From assembly GCF_028372415.1 (NCBI RefSeq), contig NC_092873.1, positions 353,896,660 to 353,960,659 on the forward strand: 64,000 nt of DNA, given 5' to 3'. The DNA is from Notamacropus eugenii. Taxonomy: Eukaryota; Chordata; Mammalia; Diprotodontia; Macropodidae. The notes under the pieces were generated by a model, which saw nothing but the letters and a program-made list of their open reading frames with translations, was not told the DNA's origin and searched no databases. A program made the position numbers and the translations under genes. This document shows positions 1 through 12,420 of the stretch, one piece after another. The first letter of the stretch is position 1, and every line of letters starts with the position of its first letter.

Positions 1-736
1 GCTAACAAGTTCTTGCTTAGCAAAGCAATTGTGAATGTCAGGGAAGCTGGTTTTACTTAGAGTCTGTTAAAAAATTAAAATAAAACAAACCACCATCATT
101 TCTGCCCAGTCCCCTTCTAACAATAGATATTATTTATAACTTGCCACCCCTACAAACAGTGACAGTGAAGACTGCCCTTCATTTGAGGGAATCTCAGCAG
201 TCGCCATCTTTTGCTCCTTGTCATCTACTTTTCCTGCCCCCTAAATTGGGGGCTGACAGCATAATCCTATCTAAGAAAGAAAAGAAGTAATTTTTTTGTG
301 GGGGTGGGAAAGAGAGAGCTTTAACACATTAGATAGAATAATGGGAAAAATCTGCAGATTTTAAATGAAGGTTTTGTGATTCTCTTTGGGACCATTTGCA
401 GCATGTGAGTAAAGTTGGTATGGAGAGAATACCAAAAACTGAAGAGTACTGGAAAACCTCTGGTAGGAATGTTAGTTATAGGATTGATCCAGTTTATTGG
501 AATATTTGAAATCCTGATAATTTAACTAAGATATGATGGATTGTAAATTAACTGTATTCTCACTTCCTTTGCTGGTGTCAGCATAGTTGGGTCCCTCATT
601 TTTTTTTTTTTAAGAGGAGAAACTTGTAGCAGTTAGGACTCCCACTTCCATATTGAAATTGCCCCTCTTAACATTACTTCTCTACACAGAAAGATGTGAT
701 CTTCTTTGAAAGGGTTTTAACTAAGATTCTCAAAAC

Positions 737-910
737 CAGGGGTGAGGAACCTTTGACCTTGAGGCCACATGTGGTCCCTCTAGGACCCTTTGACCGAATC
801 CAAACTTCACAGCAAATTTTTTCTGTGAAGTTTGAATTTGATCAAAGGACTGCACTCAAGGACCTAGTGGACCACATATGGCCTTGAAGCCGAAGATTAT
901 TCCTTCCCTG
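737..910. mobile_element. Nonautonomous hAT element (MITE) with 8-bp TSD
   Basis: The element begins CAGGGGTGAGGAACC and ends TTCCTTCCCTG, which are imperfect terminal inverted repeats. It is flanked by a perfect 8-bp duplication CTCAAAAC at 729-736 and 911-918. The inner halves also fold back (AAACTTCACAG against CTGTGAAGTTT), so the whole unit is a long imperfect hairpin. TIR sequence and TSD length are those of the hAT superfamily (Charlie group). A relative lies at 38485-38687. Confidence 0.88.
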
Positions 911-2060
911 CTCAAAACTATACTGAGTTTTTGAGGAAGTGTTGCATGATAATCAAATAAGGAAGTGGAATCCAGTCCAAAAAGGAGATTTTTGAGAGGA
1001 CAACCTAAAATGGTTGTGTTGTACTAGGTAGGCACAAGAAAGAATAATTTTCCAGGAATGATTGAGCATGTTTGCTACATGTGGGAGATCATACAATTAA
1101 CATTAGAAGCAGATTGGGGAAGGTTATGAATGTTTCTTATAGAAGCTACCTCCCACAGAGTTAAATTTCACTGGGGTAAAGAGGGCAAAACCTACTTCCT
1201 TCTTAGCCATTACTTCCAGCTCATTTTTGCTTGTTCCTGTAATGTGGGCAGTACATGAGTTCAGTTTAGCACAAATTCATTTCCATTACTGGAAACACTA
1301 CTTAGAGTGCATGTCTTGTCAACTTGTCAACTCTTGTTGAGAGTATCATTATCACATGAAGTAGGACACATTTATTTTAGTTACAGGCTAGACACTAGGA
1401 TTAAATGGTTTTGTTGGTAAGTGTGAGAGGACCAATGAACGGTTGACTTCTAGCTGAAAACTTGGCTGATCTTTATAGGGTATAGGCCTCTGTTTTAAGA
1501 ATCACATGGCAAGTGGCTGGAGCTCTGAAATAATGCCACTTATAGTTAACTGTGCAAAATAACAACCTGATTATAAGGAATGTATGAAAGTATGTAAGTC
1601 AAGGACAAAGATCTCTGGACCACAGGGAATGGTTAGGCATTGCAAGAAGACCCTAAATGCCCAATCTTCTTTTCTCTAATATTGCTTTCTTGGGGAGGTA
1701 GGGAAAAAGGGAGAGGAGAATGTTACGGAAGGAAAAGAACTAGGGAAGAGCAAGTGCTGATCACATCCTGTCAGTCACTGCTACCCTATCTTGGATTTCT
1801 CTATGTGTTTAATCCTTTCAATTTGACACTGGCCTATGGCAGCAAGAATCTAGATAGGTGGATTTATTTTGGGCAGAACTGTCTGTTTCATGAAACTAAA
1901 TGGTAAGATTAGCACTGGAGTTATCTTGGTTTAAATTGCCATTTAGGAACCCAAGGACAGAAAGTAATAAAATAGGCAAAGTAGATAAGCTCATTAAAAT
2001 TCAAGTAGGTGTAAAACATCAGATAATTGCAAGCTCCTTTTTTTTTTTTCTGTAGGATAT

Positions 2061-2245
2061 TGATTTAGACCTGGAAAGGACCTTAAATGTCATTTAATCT
2101 AACTTCTCACTTAACAAATGAGCAAATTCTTAGACCCAAATGTTGTAATTTGCCCAGGTTATACTGGCAATAAGTAGCTGAGTCTAAATTTGAACCCAGG
2201 CCTTTGAACTAGCACTTTTTACATTGTGTTAGGCTACCTTCCAGT
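2061..2245 (-). mobile_element. MIR3-type SINE
   Basis: Antisense MIR3 pattern: a 'GGAAAGGACCTTAAATGTC' block, then 'ACAAATGAGCAAATTC', 'AATTTGCCCAGGTTATAC' and 'GAACCCAGGCC', in the order expected for the minus strand. Heavily diverged, as is usual for this ancient family. Confidence 0.65.
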
Positions 2246-2539
2246 ACTAGGTATGTTCTGTTAAAAGAGATTATGTATTACTTAGGGAATAGATATATAA
2301 ATTAGTTAATTTATCAAACATATTGTGGAATTCAGAAGCTTTGCATTATTTTCCTTTTCTTTCCAAATGTGCATGCCTCCCCTGCCTCCCATCCCCCCAT
2401 GATTTTGCTGTTACTGAAATGTAATTCATTTAGCTTTAAATATTTAAACGTTTTAGTTTAAATAAAATTTTTAAATATTTAAAATTAAAATCTATTTGAT
2501 TAAACTTGAAACATTTTTATACATATAGGATCTTTTCCT

Positions 2540-2700
2540 GTTTCTTTAAATGGAAAGAATAATAGCCCCTACCTCTCAGAGTTGTGAGAATCAAATGAAA
2601 GAATATTTGTAAAGCACATAGCATGATGCCTGGCACACGGTAGGTCCTGTATAAATGCTAGCTGTTCTTATCATTGTTATTGACAGCTTAGCAGTAATAT
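2540..2700 (+). mobile_element. MIR SINE, 3' part
   Basis: Contains the MIR sense-strand landmarks AATAATAGCCCCTACCTC, GTTGTGAGAATCAAATGA, AAAGCACATAG and GATGCCTGGCACACGGTAGG in order. The 5' tRNA-like part is missing. Confidence 0.7.
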
Positions 2701-2732
2701 AGCTAGGTCTGTGACACACACTGTTTTAGTAA

Positions 2733-5700
2733 CTTCTTGTGTATAATTCCAAATTGCTTTCCAGAATGCATTCACGGGTCAAACAGTGCACCAATATATC
2801 TGTTTTCCTGCAGCCCCTCCAACATTTATAATTTTCCTTTTTTTTTTGTCATCTTTGCCAGTCTGATAAGGTGGAGGTGGAATCTCAGAATTGCTTTAAT
2901 TTTCACTTCTAATTTATAGTAATTTTTGTAACATTTTTTTCTTATAGCTATAGATAGCCTGGATTTCTTGCTTTAAGAACTGCCTGGTCACATCCTTATC
3001 CCATTTATCAGTTGGGGAATTGCTCTTATAAATATGTGTCAGTTCCTTATGTGTCAGGGAAATGAGACCTTTATCAGAAAAACTTGCTGCAAAGATTTTT
3101 TTCCCCAGTTGTTTCCCTTTAATCTGAACTTTATTAGATTTGTTAATGCAAAACCTTTTCAATTTCATGTAATCAAAACTGTCTGTTTTATTTGCTGTGA
3201 TCTCTCTTGTCCCTTTTTTGGTCATGAACTTTTCTTCTCTCCATAGGTCTGATAGGTAATTTTTTAGGTTTCTCCAGTTATTTATAATGTGACCTTTTAT
3301 ATCTAGGTCATGTATCCATTTGCCACTTTTCTTGGAATAAGGTATGAGGTGTTGGTCTAAATCTATTTTCTTCTATACTGCTATCTAATTTTCCCAGCAG
3401 TTTTTATCAAATAGTGAATCTTTATCCTCCTAGCTAGAGTCTTTATCTCTTTTGAGCATTAAGGTACTACATACATTTCTTCTGTCTGTTGTATAGCTAA
3501 TCTGTTCTATTTTTTTGATCTTTTTGTTTTTTAAAATCAGTACTTAATTGTTTTGAGAATTATTCCTTGGTAGTGTAATGTGAGATATGGAACTACTAGT
3601 CTTCTTCTCACTTATTTTTGTTATTTCCCATGAGATTCTTGACCTTTTTTGCTTCTACATGAATTTCATTATTAATTTGGAATGGCATGGAATATTTTTT
3701 TAATTAATATTGTCATTTTTATTATATTGACTCATCCTATCCATGAACAATTAATATTTTTCTAATTATTTAGGTCTTTATTTTTGTAAACACTGCTTTG
3801 TTGTTTATATTGTTCTTATGTGTCTTGGTAGGTAAACTCCCAGAAGTATTTTAATACATTGTGTAATAATGTTAAATGAAATTCCTCTTTATCTTCCTTT
3901 ATTGACATTATATAGAAGTGCTAGTGATTAGTATGAACTTATCTTCTATTCTGTGAGTTTGCTGAAGTTACTGTTCCAGTGATTTTTTTAGTTGACTCTT
4001 TGGAGTTCTTTAAGTACAATGTTTTATCATCTGCAAAATGATAATTGCATTTTTTCTTTAGCAGTGCTTATTCCCTCTGTTTTTTTTCTTGTCTTACTGT
4101 TATAGCCAGCATATGCTATGTCAAATAGAAGTTGTGGCATTCATTATGTCTTTGTTTCATCCCTGCTTTTATTGGAAAGAATTCTTGTTTAACTCAGTTG
4201 AATACAATGGTTGCTCTTGGATTTAGGTATATACTATTTACCATTTTAAGGAAAGGTTCATTTAGTTCTATGTTTTCTGGTGTTTTTAATAGAAATGGGT
4301 ATTGGATTTTGTCAAGGTTTTTGTGCATCTTTTAGTATATTATCTTTGTCAATTTGTTGTTGATAGTTTTTCTAATATGAAATCGGTCCTACATTCCTAT
4401 TATAAATCCAACCTGGTCATGGTGTATAATCTTTGTAATGTGCTATCTTAGCCTCTTTGCTAATATTTTGCTTAAATATTTTGCATCTATATTTATCCCT
4501 AAGGGATATTGGTCTTTAGTGTTTTGGTTATTTTGTCTTTTCTGTTTTGACTGTTCCAGATTTATGAATCAAAGTCACATATACATCAGAAAAGGAATTT
4601 GATTGGATCCCCTGTTTTACTACTTTTTGCAAACACTTTGTGTGATTGGGTTTGGTTTTTCTTTAAATATCATAGAATTCAATGAATCCATTTGGTCCTA
4701 TATTTCTTTTTCCTTTAGAAGTTCATTTGTGGCTTGTTCAAATTATTCCTTTGAAACTGAGGTATTTAAATTCTTTATTTCTTGTTATGTTAATCTGGAT
4801 ATTTTATATTTTTATAAATGTTTTATCAGTTTTATTGGAATATAGAGTAAGGGAAAATTGTTTCTAATTTCCTTTATTTTTAATTCATCATGAATTCTTT
4901 TTCATTTTTGTTACAGGTAATTTGGTTTTCCTTTTCCTTTTTGATCAAATTAGATAATAGCTGTATAGTCTTCCCCTTTCCTACCAAAAATATTTTATTA
5001 ATTAATGTTTTGTTTTGGTTTTCAATTTGGTTACTCTTTGATTTTTTTTTTTAGGCTGTCTATCTTGGCATTTAATTAGTTTTAGAATTTTGTTGGTTTT
5101 CTAGTATTTTTAGTTTCATTTCTGTTTCACTGATCTTTTCTTTCTCTTTTTTTATTAATCAAAGTGCTGACAGATATAAGTTTTCCCCTAAGGACTACTT
5201 TGATTGTTTCTCCCCAGAATTGGCATTAAATTGTTAGTCATTATCTTTAACAAAATTATTTATTGTTTTTGTGATTTGTTCTTTGATCTACCAATTCTTT
5301 AGGATTAAATTAAAATGTTGCTATTATATTATCATTTTATTGCGTTATCAGTAAAATATGTGTATAATCTGCTTTTCTGCATTTATTTTTGAGATTTTTA
5401 TGTCTCAAGACATGATCACATTTTATAAAGGTGTCATGAATAGCTGAGAAATATGTGTATGCCTTTCTGTTTCCATTCAGTAACTGCCTGAGATCTGTCA
5501 TATCTAATTTTTAAATACAGGAAGTTTTGCAATTTTAGACTAAGGTATATGCATTGGTGCAGTGCAGTTTTTTTTTAAATCCATAAGGCAAAGAAAATAC
5601 AGATGGTAGGGTGAAAAATTATTTCACAGTAAAATTAGAATGTCCCCTTGCCATCATTATTTATATTTAAAGTACATTTGCATAGATAGAAGAAAGAAAA

Positions 5701-6720
5701 TATTTTCACATCTATTTCCTGGTAATCATTTATTCAGGAATCACATCTTGAAGACTTTTTTGTAGCTCATTTACTTCAACCAGTTTGTTTTGTTTTGTTT
5801 TTTTGCAAATGAAACATGTCATCTCCTGTTCTGGTATTTTGTAGTGTCACATATGCATTATGTTTTGACAGTAGGAGCCCCCATGTCTTCAACCATTGTT
5901 GCTGTAATCTCTGATTTGCCATTTGAACAGTCTTCTAGGAGGTGATCCGTGGGTTCTTTTAGTTTCTACTTTGCCCTGGGTTCTAAGATTTCTGAGCAGT
6001 TTTCTTTTATGATTTCTTGAAACATGATGTTCTACCCTCTTCTTTTGTTCATAGATTTCAAGTACTCCAGTGATCCTTAGCTTGTTTCTCTTCAATCTGT
6101 TTTACAGATTAGTTGTTTTTGCTATGAGATTCTTTACATTTTCTTCTTTCTTTTCTTCTTCAGTGTTTTGACTTTATTTTATTATTTCTTGATGTCTCAG
6201 AGTAATTTGCTTTTATTTGGTTATTTTTAATTTTCAAAAAGTTATTTTCTTTGGTAAGGTTTTGTACAGTCTTGTTCAAGCTATTCTCTTCTTAGAGTTT
6301 TCTTCTCTAGCTATCACTTCTTTTCCCATTTTTCCTCTACTGCTCTAATTTTATTTTTTTTAAATAATTTTTTAGCTTTTTAAAAAACTCTTGCTTTAAC
6401 TCTTTTAGGAATTCTTGTTGAACTTGTGTCTGTGATGTATTTTTCTTTGAGGCTTTGCTTGTAAAATGTTTTTGAATCATTCTCTTATGGATTTATGTCT
6501 TGAGCTTCCCTATTGCCATAATAACTATTCATAGTGGGATTCTTTTTCTGTTTGCTTATTCTCCCAGCCTACTTCTTGACTTGGGATTTTATGTTAATGA
6601 TGGGCTTTGCACTTTTTGGGGAGGGGGAATGGGAGTGGCATGTGGCCTGACCTGAGCATCTGTCCTCTTATATCCTGCTACTTTCACACCTTAGGCTGAG
6701 ACCATTGAACTTTTCTAATT
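2733..6720 (-). mobile_element. L1 LINE, antisense, decayed
   Basis: Read on the minus strand, this is a 5'-to-3' L1 body. The 2733-3440 part matches the L1 ORF2 C-terminal region in order (antisense landmarks: AATTGCTTTCCAGAATG, GTCTGATAAGGTGG, ATTTTCCCAGCAG, AAATAGTGAATC). The 3650-3900 part carries the next ORF2 block (TTGACTCATCCTATCCATGA). The 5160-5500 part carries a more 5' ORF2 block. The 5880-6500 part looks like an antisense ORF1 coiled-coil region. Reading frames are broken throughout and the element is shortened relative to a full 6-kb L1. Edges are approximate; 5560-5880 may be another insertion or deletion. Confidence 0.75.
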
Positions 6721-8015
6721 CATCTAATGTCGTAGACTACTTAGCATTGCCTGTTACTTGTTGATCCTCAGCATTTGTACGTTTCTGAACGTTTCTAAGC
6801 ATTGACTTACTAAGTAAAATTTGTGGGACTTTACAGTATGACATGGGTTGTTGAATATAAAGTAGGACCAAATCAGTGTATAATATTTAGCTGTTGGAAG
6901 TGTCTACACATAGCTTGAGAAGCAACAGCTCATTGTAAAAAAGAATCATTTTTATCTTTCAGGCATTGTGGACCTTCATCTCTTTTGTCATTAGCTTACT
7001 GTTTATTAACATTTATATTGTCAGTTGTTGAAGGAACTTTGTTGATAGGAAGAATCATTGCTGGAATCAAATGAAGAATTCTCTTTCTCTGCCTCACCTA
7101 TTTCAATTGTAATAATTATGTCATTGAATTCTGAAATATCTGAAAGCTCGCCCATTGGATGAGTATGATGGGACATTTCTTAATAGTTCTTTTTTTAATT
7201 AAGTTTTCTTCTGTTTCTTACATCATTATAATTATCTCAATTATTTTTCCCCCTCCCAGAAAATCATCCTGTGTAACAGATATTTTTTCAAGAGGAAAAA
7301 TATGTCTAATCAATATGTTGAAAACGTCTGAAAACATGTAACACCTGTGGCCCTTTCACCTACACAAAAGGGTAGTTTGGAGGAGTCCTCTTATATCTCT
7401 ACACTTGATTCCTGCTGTATCTTTATATTTCTTATAGTTCTAAAATATTTTCATCAGAGAGTCTCTTGGATATTTTATCATTAATGATATAAGCAAAACT
7501 ATGTTACTATGACAACCAATTCGGATTTTGAAAATCTCCCCCAGATTTTCAAGTTAGCAAAATAGGAAAAATTACATATAAAGATAAATTTATGCTCTAT
7601 TAATTGTTGACAAATTTTTTTAAACATTTGACAAATTCTACTGATATTCCAAGGGGAAAAGGCTAATAGTATGGGCAAAGAAATGACCCAGTAGAAGTAG
7701 TTGTAAGATCACATCTTCATATTTACAATAAAATCATTCAACCAACACATCTGGTCCTTATAGGTAAAACCATATTTAATTTTTTATATAATGTGAAAAG
7801 AGCTTTGGAATGCTAAGGAAAGTTGATAACAAAGGATATAGTTGAGGTATGAAGTAGACATGTCTTTTTGAGTTTCAAATGTGCAAAAAAAAAAATATTT
7901 TATCATTTGATGAGCCCAGTCCTGTTAATAAGCATTTATTTTTTTCCCCTCTCCCCACTGGAAAAAAAGAAAAACAAAGCACTTTTTAACAAATAGGCAT
8001 GGTCACACGAAACAA

Positions 8016-8910
8016 ATTTACAGGTTGGCCATACCAAAAAATTTTATATTTCTGTACCTTGAATCCATCAGTATCAGGATGTGGGTATCATGTGTCATCT
8101 TGGGTCCTCTGGAATCATGGTTGATCATTGCATTGATAAGTCTCACTTCACTCTGTATCAGTTCATATAAGTCTTCTCAGGTTTCTCTGAAATCATTGCT
8201 TTTGTCATTTCTTACAGTACAATATTATTCCATTGTTTGACTGTTCCCCAGTTCATGTTACATCCTTAGTTTTCAGTTCTTTGGGAAAGAACTGCGTATC
8301 TTTTTCTCTTTCTTTCCTTTTTCTGGTTTCTTTGGCTTAATAGTGATATTGCTGGTCAGAGGGTATGCACAGTTTAATAATTTTGGGGGAGCTTAGTTCT
8401 GAATTGTTTTCTAGAATCCCTGGACCAATTCACAGCTTCAAAAACATTGTTTTAATGTATCTATTTCCTGCAACCTCTCTTATTTGTCATTTTTCTTTTT
8501 TTTCCCCCAAGTTGGACAATCTGAGGTATGCAAGATGGAGTTTCATTTTTTTAAATGTACATTGCTCTAATTATTAGTGATCAAGATCATATATGGTTAT
8601 TTGATAGCTTGCATTTCTTTCTTTGAAAACTTGTGCAAAAACTTCAATTTTATGTGATCAAAATTGTCTATTTTGTCTCCTGTGATCATATCCCATGTTT
8701 AGTCAAAAACTCTTCCCAGTGCCTAACTAGCTCCTTCCATTCTTCAGATTTTGATCTAAATTATTTATTCTCCTTTCAGTTTTTTCCTTCAGAGCTTTTA
8801 TTTTGTTATAATTTAATTTTTTTTAATATATTCACTTTTTCCAGCCATTCTTATAGTCTTTTGGACCCAACTAAATTTTTCCCCCTCTGAGGCTTTCTAG
8901 ATTCTTGTAG
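8016..8910 (-). mobile_element. L1 LINE, antisense 3' fragment
   Basis: The order of landmarks (TCATATAAGTCTTCTCAGG, TATTATTCCATTG, GTTCCCCAGTTCATG, then CCTGGACCAATTCACAG and CAACCTCTCTTATTTGTC) is the antisense 3'UTR-to-ORF2 order of marsupial L1. It looks like a second copy, separate from the one ending near 6720. Boundaries are approximate. Confidence 0.65.
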
Positions 8911-9507
8911 AGTTTTTTTTTTTTTATATCTGAGTTTACTTGGGTTTAAAAAAATCTTTACCTATAGTAGTTCTTCATTGTGTTTAGTGTTTTCATCCTC
9001 CCTTGGTTCCTCTAAGCTCAGAATTTGACAAGAGGAAAAGAACAGGTTAGATTGCTTTTAAGGACATCATAAAGCTCTATTAATAAATGTAGTTTTCTTC
9101 TCCCCTCCCCCCAAAAAAATTCACCTGTTTTTTTCTTTTTTTAGTGGTGGCCACCTAGTATAGTAATCATGGTGACAATTCATATAAAATGAAGTGTTCC
9201 TAAAAGGAGTCACCTATTTTGAAATCCTCACACACCTTCCCAAATATGTGGGATGCCAGAAGAAAGATCCCAAAGAAGTCTTATCAATAGATCAGAGGAA
9301 GGATTAAATTAATGGGGTGAAGGAGTGCACATGCATATCTTATTCTTAAAAGCTCTACTTACTAAGTGGGGGAATAAATGGCATGTGGTTTTATCCGGTT
9401 CAGTAAAGCTTAAAAATATTGAGAAAAAAAACCTGTCAGGGCCATGTACTTTCTAATTTTGGATATAGCCACAGCCCCTTTCTTTTCCAGTCAATATCTG
9501 AACATTT

Positions 9508-9640
9508 TTCTCAGCTCTAGAGATGGAAAGGACAATTGAGGTTATCACAGCTAAGCCTCTCAATTTGCAGATGAGAAAACTGAAGCCCAGAGAGATTAAA
9601 TAATTTTCTTGCTCAGATCACCCAGCAACTAAATGTCTTG
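9508..9640 (-). mobile_element. MIR3-type SINE fragment
   Basis: Antisense MIR3 blocks AGCTCTAGAGATGGAAAGG, GCAGATGAGAAAACTGAAGC and CAGAGAGATTAAATAA are in the expected order. It sits immediately upstream of the SOCS7 exon acceptor. Confidence 0.7.
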
Positions 9641-9655
9641 TTTTTGTTCCTAAAG

Positions 9656-9791
9656 GACTCCCACCAACTCCAGTTCAGCTCCTCTATCCTGTGTCCAGAT
9701 TCAGCAATGTCAAATCTCTCCAGCATCTTTGCCGCTTTCGAATCCGACAGCTTGTTCGGATTGATCACATCCCAGATCTTCCTTTGCCGAA
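9656..9791 (+). CDS. SOCS7: SOCS7 exon: SOCS box (BC box and Cul5 box)
   Basis: SOCS7 is an SH2 and SOCS-box protein. The box recruits elongin B/C and cullin 5 so that SH2-bound partners can be ubiquitinated. The exon lies between an acceptor (CCTAAAG) and a donor (AA|GTATGT), both canonical. Entering with two bases of a split glycine codon, it reads LPPTPVQLLYPVSRFS, then the BC box SLQHLCRFRI, and ends in the Cul5 motif LPLP before a split lysine codon. Conserved Leu and Cys of the BC box are intact. SOCS6 has a similar box, but the flanking residues and the tail in the next exon are those of SOCS7, and ARHGAP23 downstream confirms the locus. Codons CGA, GCCGC and TTCGA keep CpGs that the AT-rich surroundings have lost, as expected for a constrained exon. 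Confidence 0.93.
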
Positions 9792-10239
9792 GTATGTTGA
9801 CATTTGGATTTGGGGGCAGAAGGGGAATATGGGAAAAGATAAATATATTTCCTGATAAAACCTGTTGGCTCAAATTTCAGAGATGAAGCTTGGCATAAAA
9901 TGTTCTTAGCTATCACCCTTTCCAGGTCTTATTTCTTCCTAACTCTAACTCTAGAGCTGTAGTATGCATCCAAATGAGGAGAATGTATATGTATGCCTAG
10001 TAATCTCCATGGAAAGTTAGGTGGGGAAGAACATGGTAGAAGTAATATTGGGATTCCTGAAGGTTGAAGCCAGAGAAAGAGCATAGATGAAAATATGGAA
10101 AGGGATCTGTATGAAGAGCAATTGAGAATGGTCTCCCTTGTCTATAGGAGGAAGGGAATAGAGCCTTATTTTTCTTTAAAAATTTTTATTACATAATATA
10201 TCTTTTATTATAATTGCTCCTGCCAATTCTGTGTCGTAG

Positions 10240-10360
10240 GCCTCTGATTTCTTACATCAGAAAGTTCTACTACTATGATCCTCAAGAAGAAGTATATCTG
10301 TCCTTGAAGGAAGCGCAGCTCATTTCAAAACAGAAGCCGGAGGTGGAGCCCTCCACGTAG
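10240..10360 (+). CDS. SOCS7: SOCS7 last coding exon, C-terminus and stop
   Basis: Acceptor GTGTCGTAG precedes the exon. The split lysine codon AA|G is completed at its first base and the frame runs PLISYIRKFYYYDPQEEVYL, then SLKEAQLISKQKPEVEPST and TAG at 10358-10360. The segment completes the C-terminal end of the SOCS box (PLISYIRKFY) and adds the roughly 25-residue SOCS7-specific acidic and lysine-rich tail. From memory of the family, human SOCS7 has KQKQEVEPST at the end, so a single Q-to-P change is likely here. Phase and splice sites agree with the preceding exon, so the gene end looks intact. Regulation cannot be judged from this exon. Confidence 0.93.
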
Positions 10361-10529
10361 CGAGGGGCCCCCATGACAGTTGTGTTGCTGTCAGGTCAGG
10401 TATGTGCCCTACTCTGCAGTGTTCTCCTCAATGATTTCAGAGGCATGAATTGAGTACTTTCTTTCTGTACTGAACCCTGTATTAAGCGCCTTCTTTCCCT
10501 CAAGGAGCTTATAGTCTAGAATAGAGAGG

Positions 10530-10715
10530 GTCGTAGGTGTAAGCTAGAGCAGACTTTAGAGGCCACCAACTCTAAATTTTGCATATGAGGAAACAAGCTC
10601 AGAGAGATTAAGCTATTTGCCCAGGGTTGCATGGGGAGTGAGTGGCAGAGCCAGGTTTTGAACCCAGGCCTGTGACTCCAAATCCAGTGTTTTTTTCCAC
10701 TTCTGTCTTGATACC
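10530..10715 (-). mobile_element. MIR3-type SINE
   Basis: Minus-strand MIR3 order: ATGAGGAAACAAGCTCAGAG, TTGCCCAGGGTTGCATGG, TGGCAGAGCCAGGTTTTGAA, CCAGTG. One of the better preserved copies in the window. It lies just downstream of the SOCS7 stop codon. Confidence 0.78.
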
Positions 10716-11564
10716 TTAAGACATTAATGTGAAACACCTAAAAGAATATTTAGAGAGAAAGGTAAAGATACCTATAAATGAATATGGTGCTGGATACTAA
10801 GTGGGTAACTTTTTCCACCTTTCTTGGAAGATGCCCACCCTGAATTTATTCACCCTCAGGTACATAATCAGCTGTGGTGGAGAATAATTTTTGGTTTCTC
10901 TCATATACAATTATTTAGAAATCAGAGAAAATCTCTCATCACCAGCAAATTAAATGGCAACCATAGTCAAGAACTCAGAGCATAGGGAGGGCAGCTATTT
11001 CACCTCTTTCTAGAGTTCCATTTGGACCACAGGGGGAAAATTATTGGAGACAATTGATGAACCAGAAAATTCACTTTAAGAGTTTATGTACCCTTTGCTG
11101 GCCCGCTAATTTTTCTTCCTGTAAAGCTCTTTGGCATCATGTATTTTTAGAAAAATTCTGAATCTTTCTTAATAAAGGATGTTGAAGGATGGAAGAAGAG
11201 AGGGGAAAGTTGCTGGAATTCTGTTGTCTTTTTTTCTTTAGAACTGGTAAGACTCTCCCCAAAAAGCCAAAACAAAAAACTATCAATAGAGGTATCTTAA
11301 AATGAAAAGGGAGCTTTTACTTTTGATCTTCATCCCTACTGCCATTCTATAATAAAGGGAGAGTAATTTTACATATATTTGCCCATGTTATATATACAAC
11401 ACACTTTATGGTGGGTCTATGTTTTCCTTTAGCTAAGGCTATTCATGAACTTCTCTGTGCCCTTTCTCCTGACTCTAAGTATTCTAAGTCTTTCTTTAGT
11501 AAATGAGTTATGTAGACCAATAAGAACAGGGATATTTTGGCAGGATTTAGGTAAATTGCATCTC

Positions 11565-11690
11565 GGGACCACCTATTCCAACTCTTTTAATTTTATAAAT
11601 GTGGAAACTAAGACCTAAACTAGAAGCAGGACTCAAATTCTGTCTTTCATGCACTAATTTTGGTGTTGTTTCCACAGTACTAGTGAAATA
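11565..11690 (-). mobile_element. MIR3-type SINE fragment
   Basis: Weak antisense MIR3 similarity: CACCTATTCCAACTC, ATAAATGTGGAAACTAAGAC, AGAAGCAGGACTCAAATTC. Old and diverged. Confidence 0.5.
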
Positions 11691-12239
11691 GTATCTGATG
11701 CATAGATCTGTCTTAAGGCAACATTTATAGAAATCTAAGGGATGTAGTAACCAATAGGATTTCTCTGCATGGTAATTTTAGAATGTGTGTACCATAAGGG
11801 ATGAAAGTGTATGCAGTGTCTCACAGTGCTTCCAAACGTCAGTCAAGAAGTCCTGGCATTTTTATTTCCTGGTTTGCCAACACCATCCCAAATGATGAGA
11901 CTGTTGCACAGATCTATAGAACCACAGTATTAGGCTATGGGTGCCACCAAAAAAATGTACTTCCCAAAGACAGCATCATTTCTGTGCCCATCCTTTTTTA
12001 AAAGGAGAAATTTTACCCTCCACAACCTCCTTCCCCCCACTACCTTATTAATCAGAGTAAGATTATTTTTCTTAAAACTCTGTGGCTAACCCAGTACAGT
12101 TGGATAATAATAGATTCATCCAACTCTCTCCTGTGGTTCCAAGAAGCTGTAGCATGGCTAGACCATGAAGGTGGTTGAAGCAGGTGCTATGGAGCACTTA
12201 GAACTTAGTCAGACACTTAAGACACCAAGGTTATATCCA

Positions 12240-12420
12240 CCACATCCAGGGCATATCCACTGCATGTAGGGCTCTTGTCAGTTGTCTCCATTTTTGTCCT
12301 GCTGCTAGACTTCCAGTAACTCAAGAAGAGAGTGAGGCTGATGACCTTGTGCAATTTTGCCTTACTTAAATCCAATTCGTGTCACCCTGTGATGCCATTG
12401 GACAAACAGTAACAACAAGA
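12240..12420 (+). mobile_element. Composite marsupial SINE, 3' tail fragment
   Basis: GAGTGAGGCTGATGACCTTG, TTAAATCCAATTCGTGTC, TGTGATGCCATTGGACAAAC and a CAACAA-type end match the tail of the composite SINE seen complementary at 56186-56502. The tRNA-like head is absent. Its presence suits an intron better than a conserved 3'UTR. Confidence 0.6.

Larger units (their letters stand above)
1..9655 (+). other. SOCS7: SOCS7 intron (3' part), penultimate intron region
   Basis: This stretch precedes the SOCS-box exon and has no recognisable SOCS7 exon of its own, so it is read as intron. It is AT-rich and mostly interspersed repeats (hAT MITE, MIR3, MIR, two antisense L1 blocks), listed separately. 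The parts 919-2060, 6720-8015 and 8911-9507 show nothing I can identify beyond AT-rich unique or heavily decayed sequence. The SH2-domain exons of SOCS7 must lie further left, outside the window. Confidence 0.75.

Noticed and set aside
696-887. 63-codon frame upstream in the SOCS7 intron as a possible exon
   Set aside because: It lies almost wholly within the hAT MITE at 737-910.
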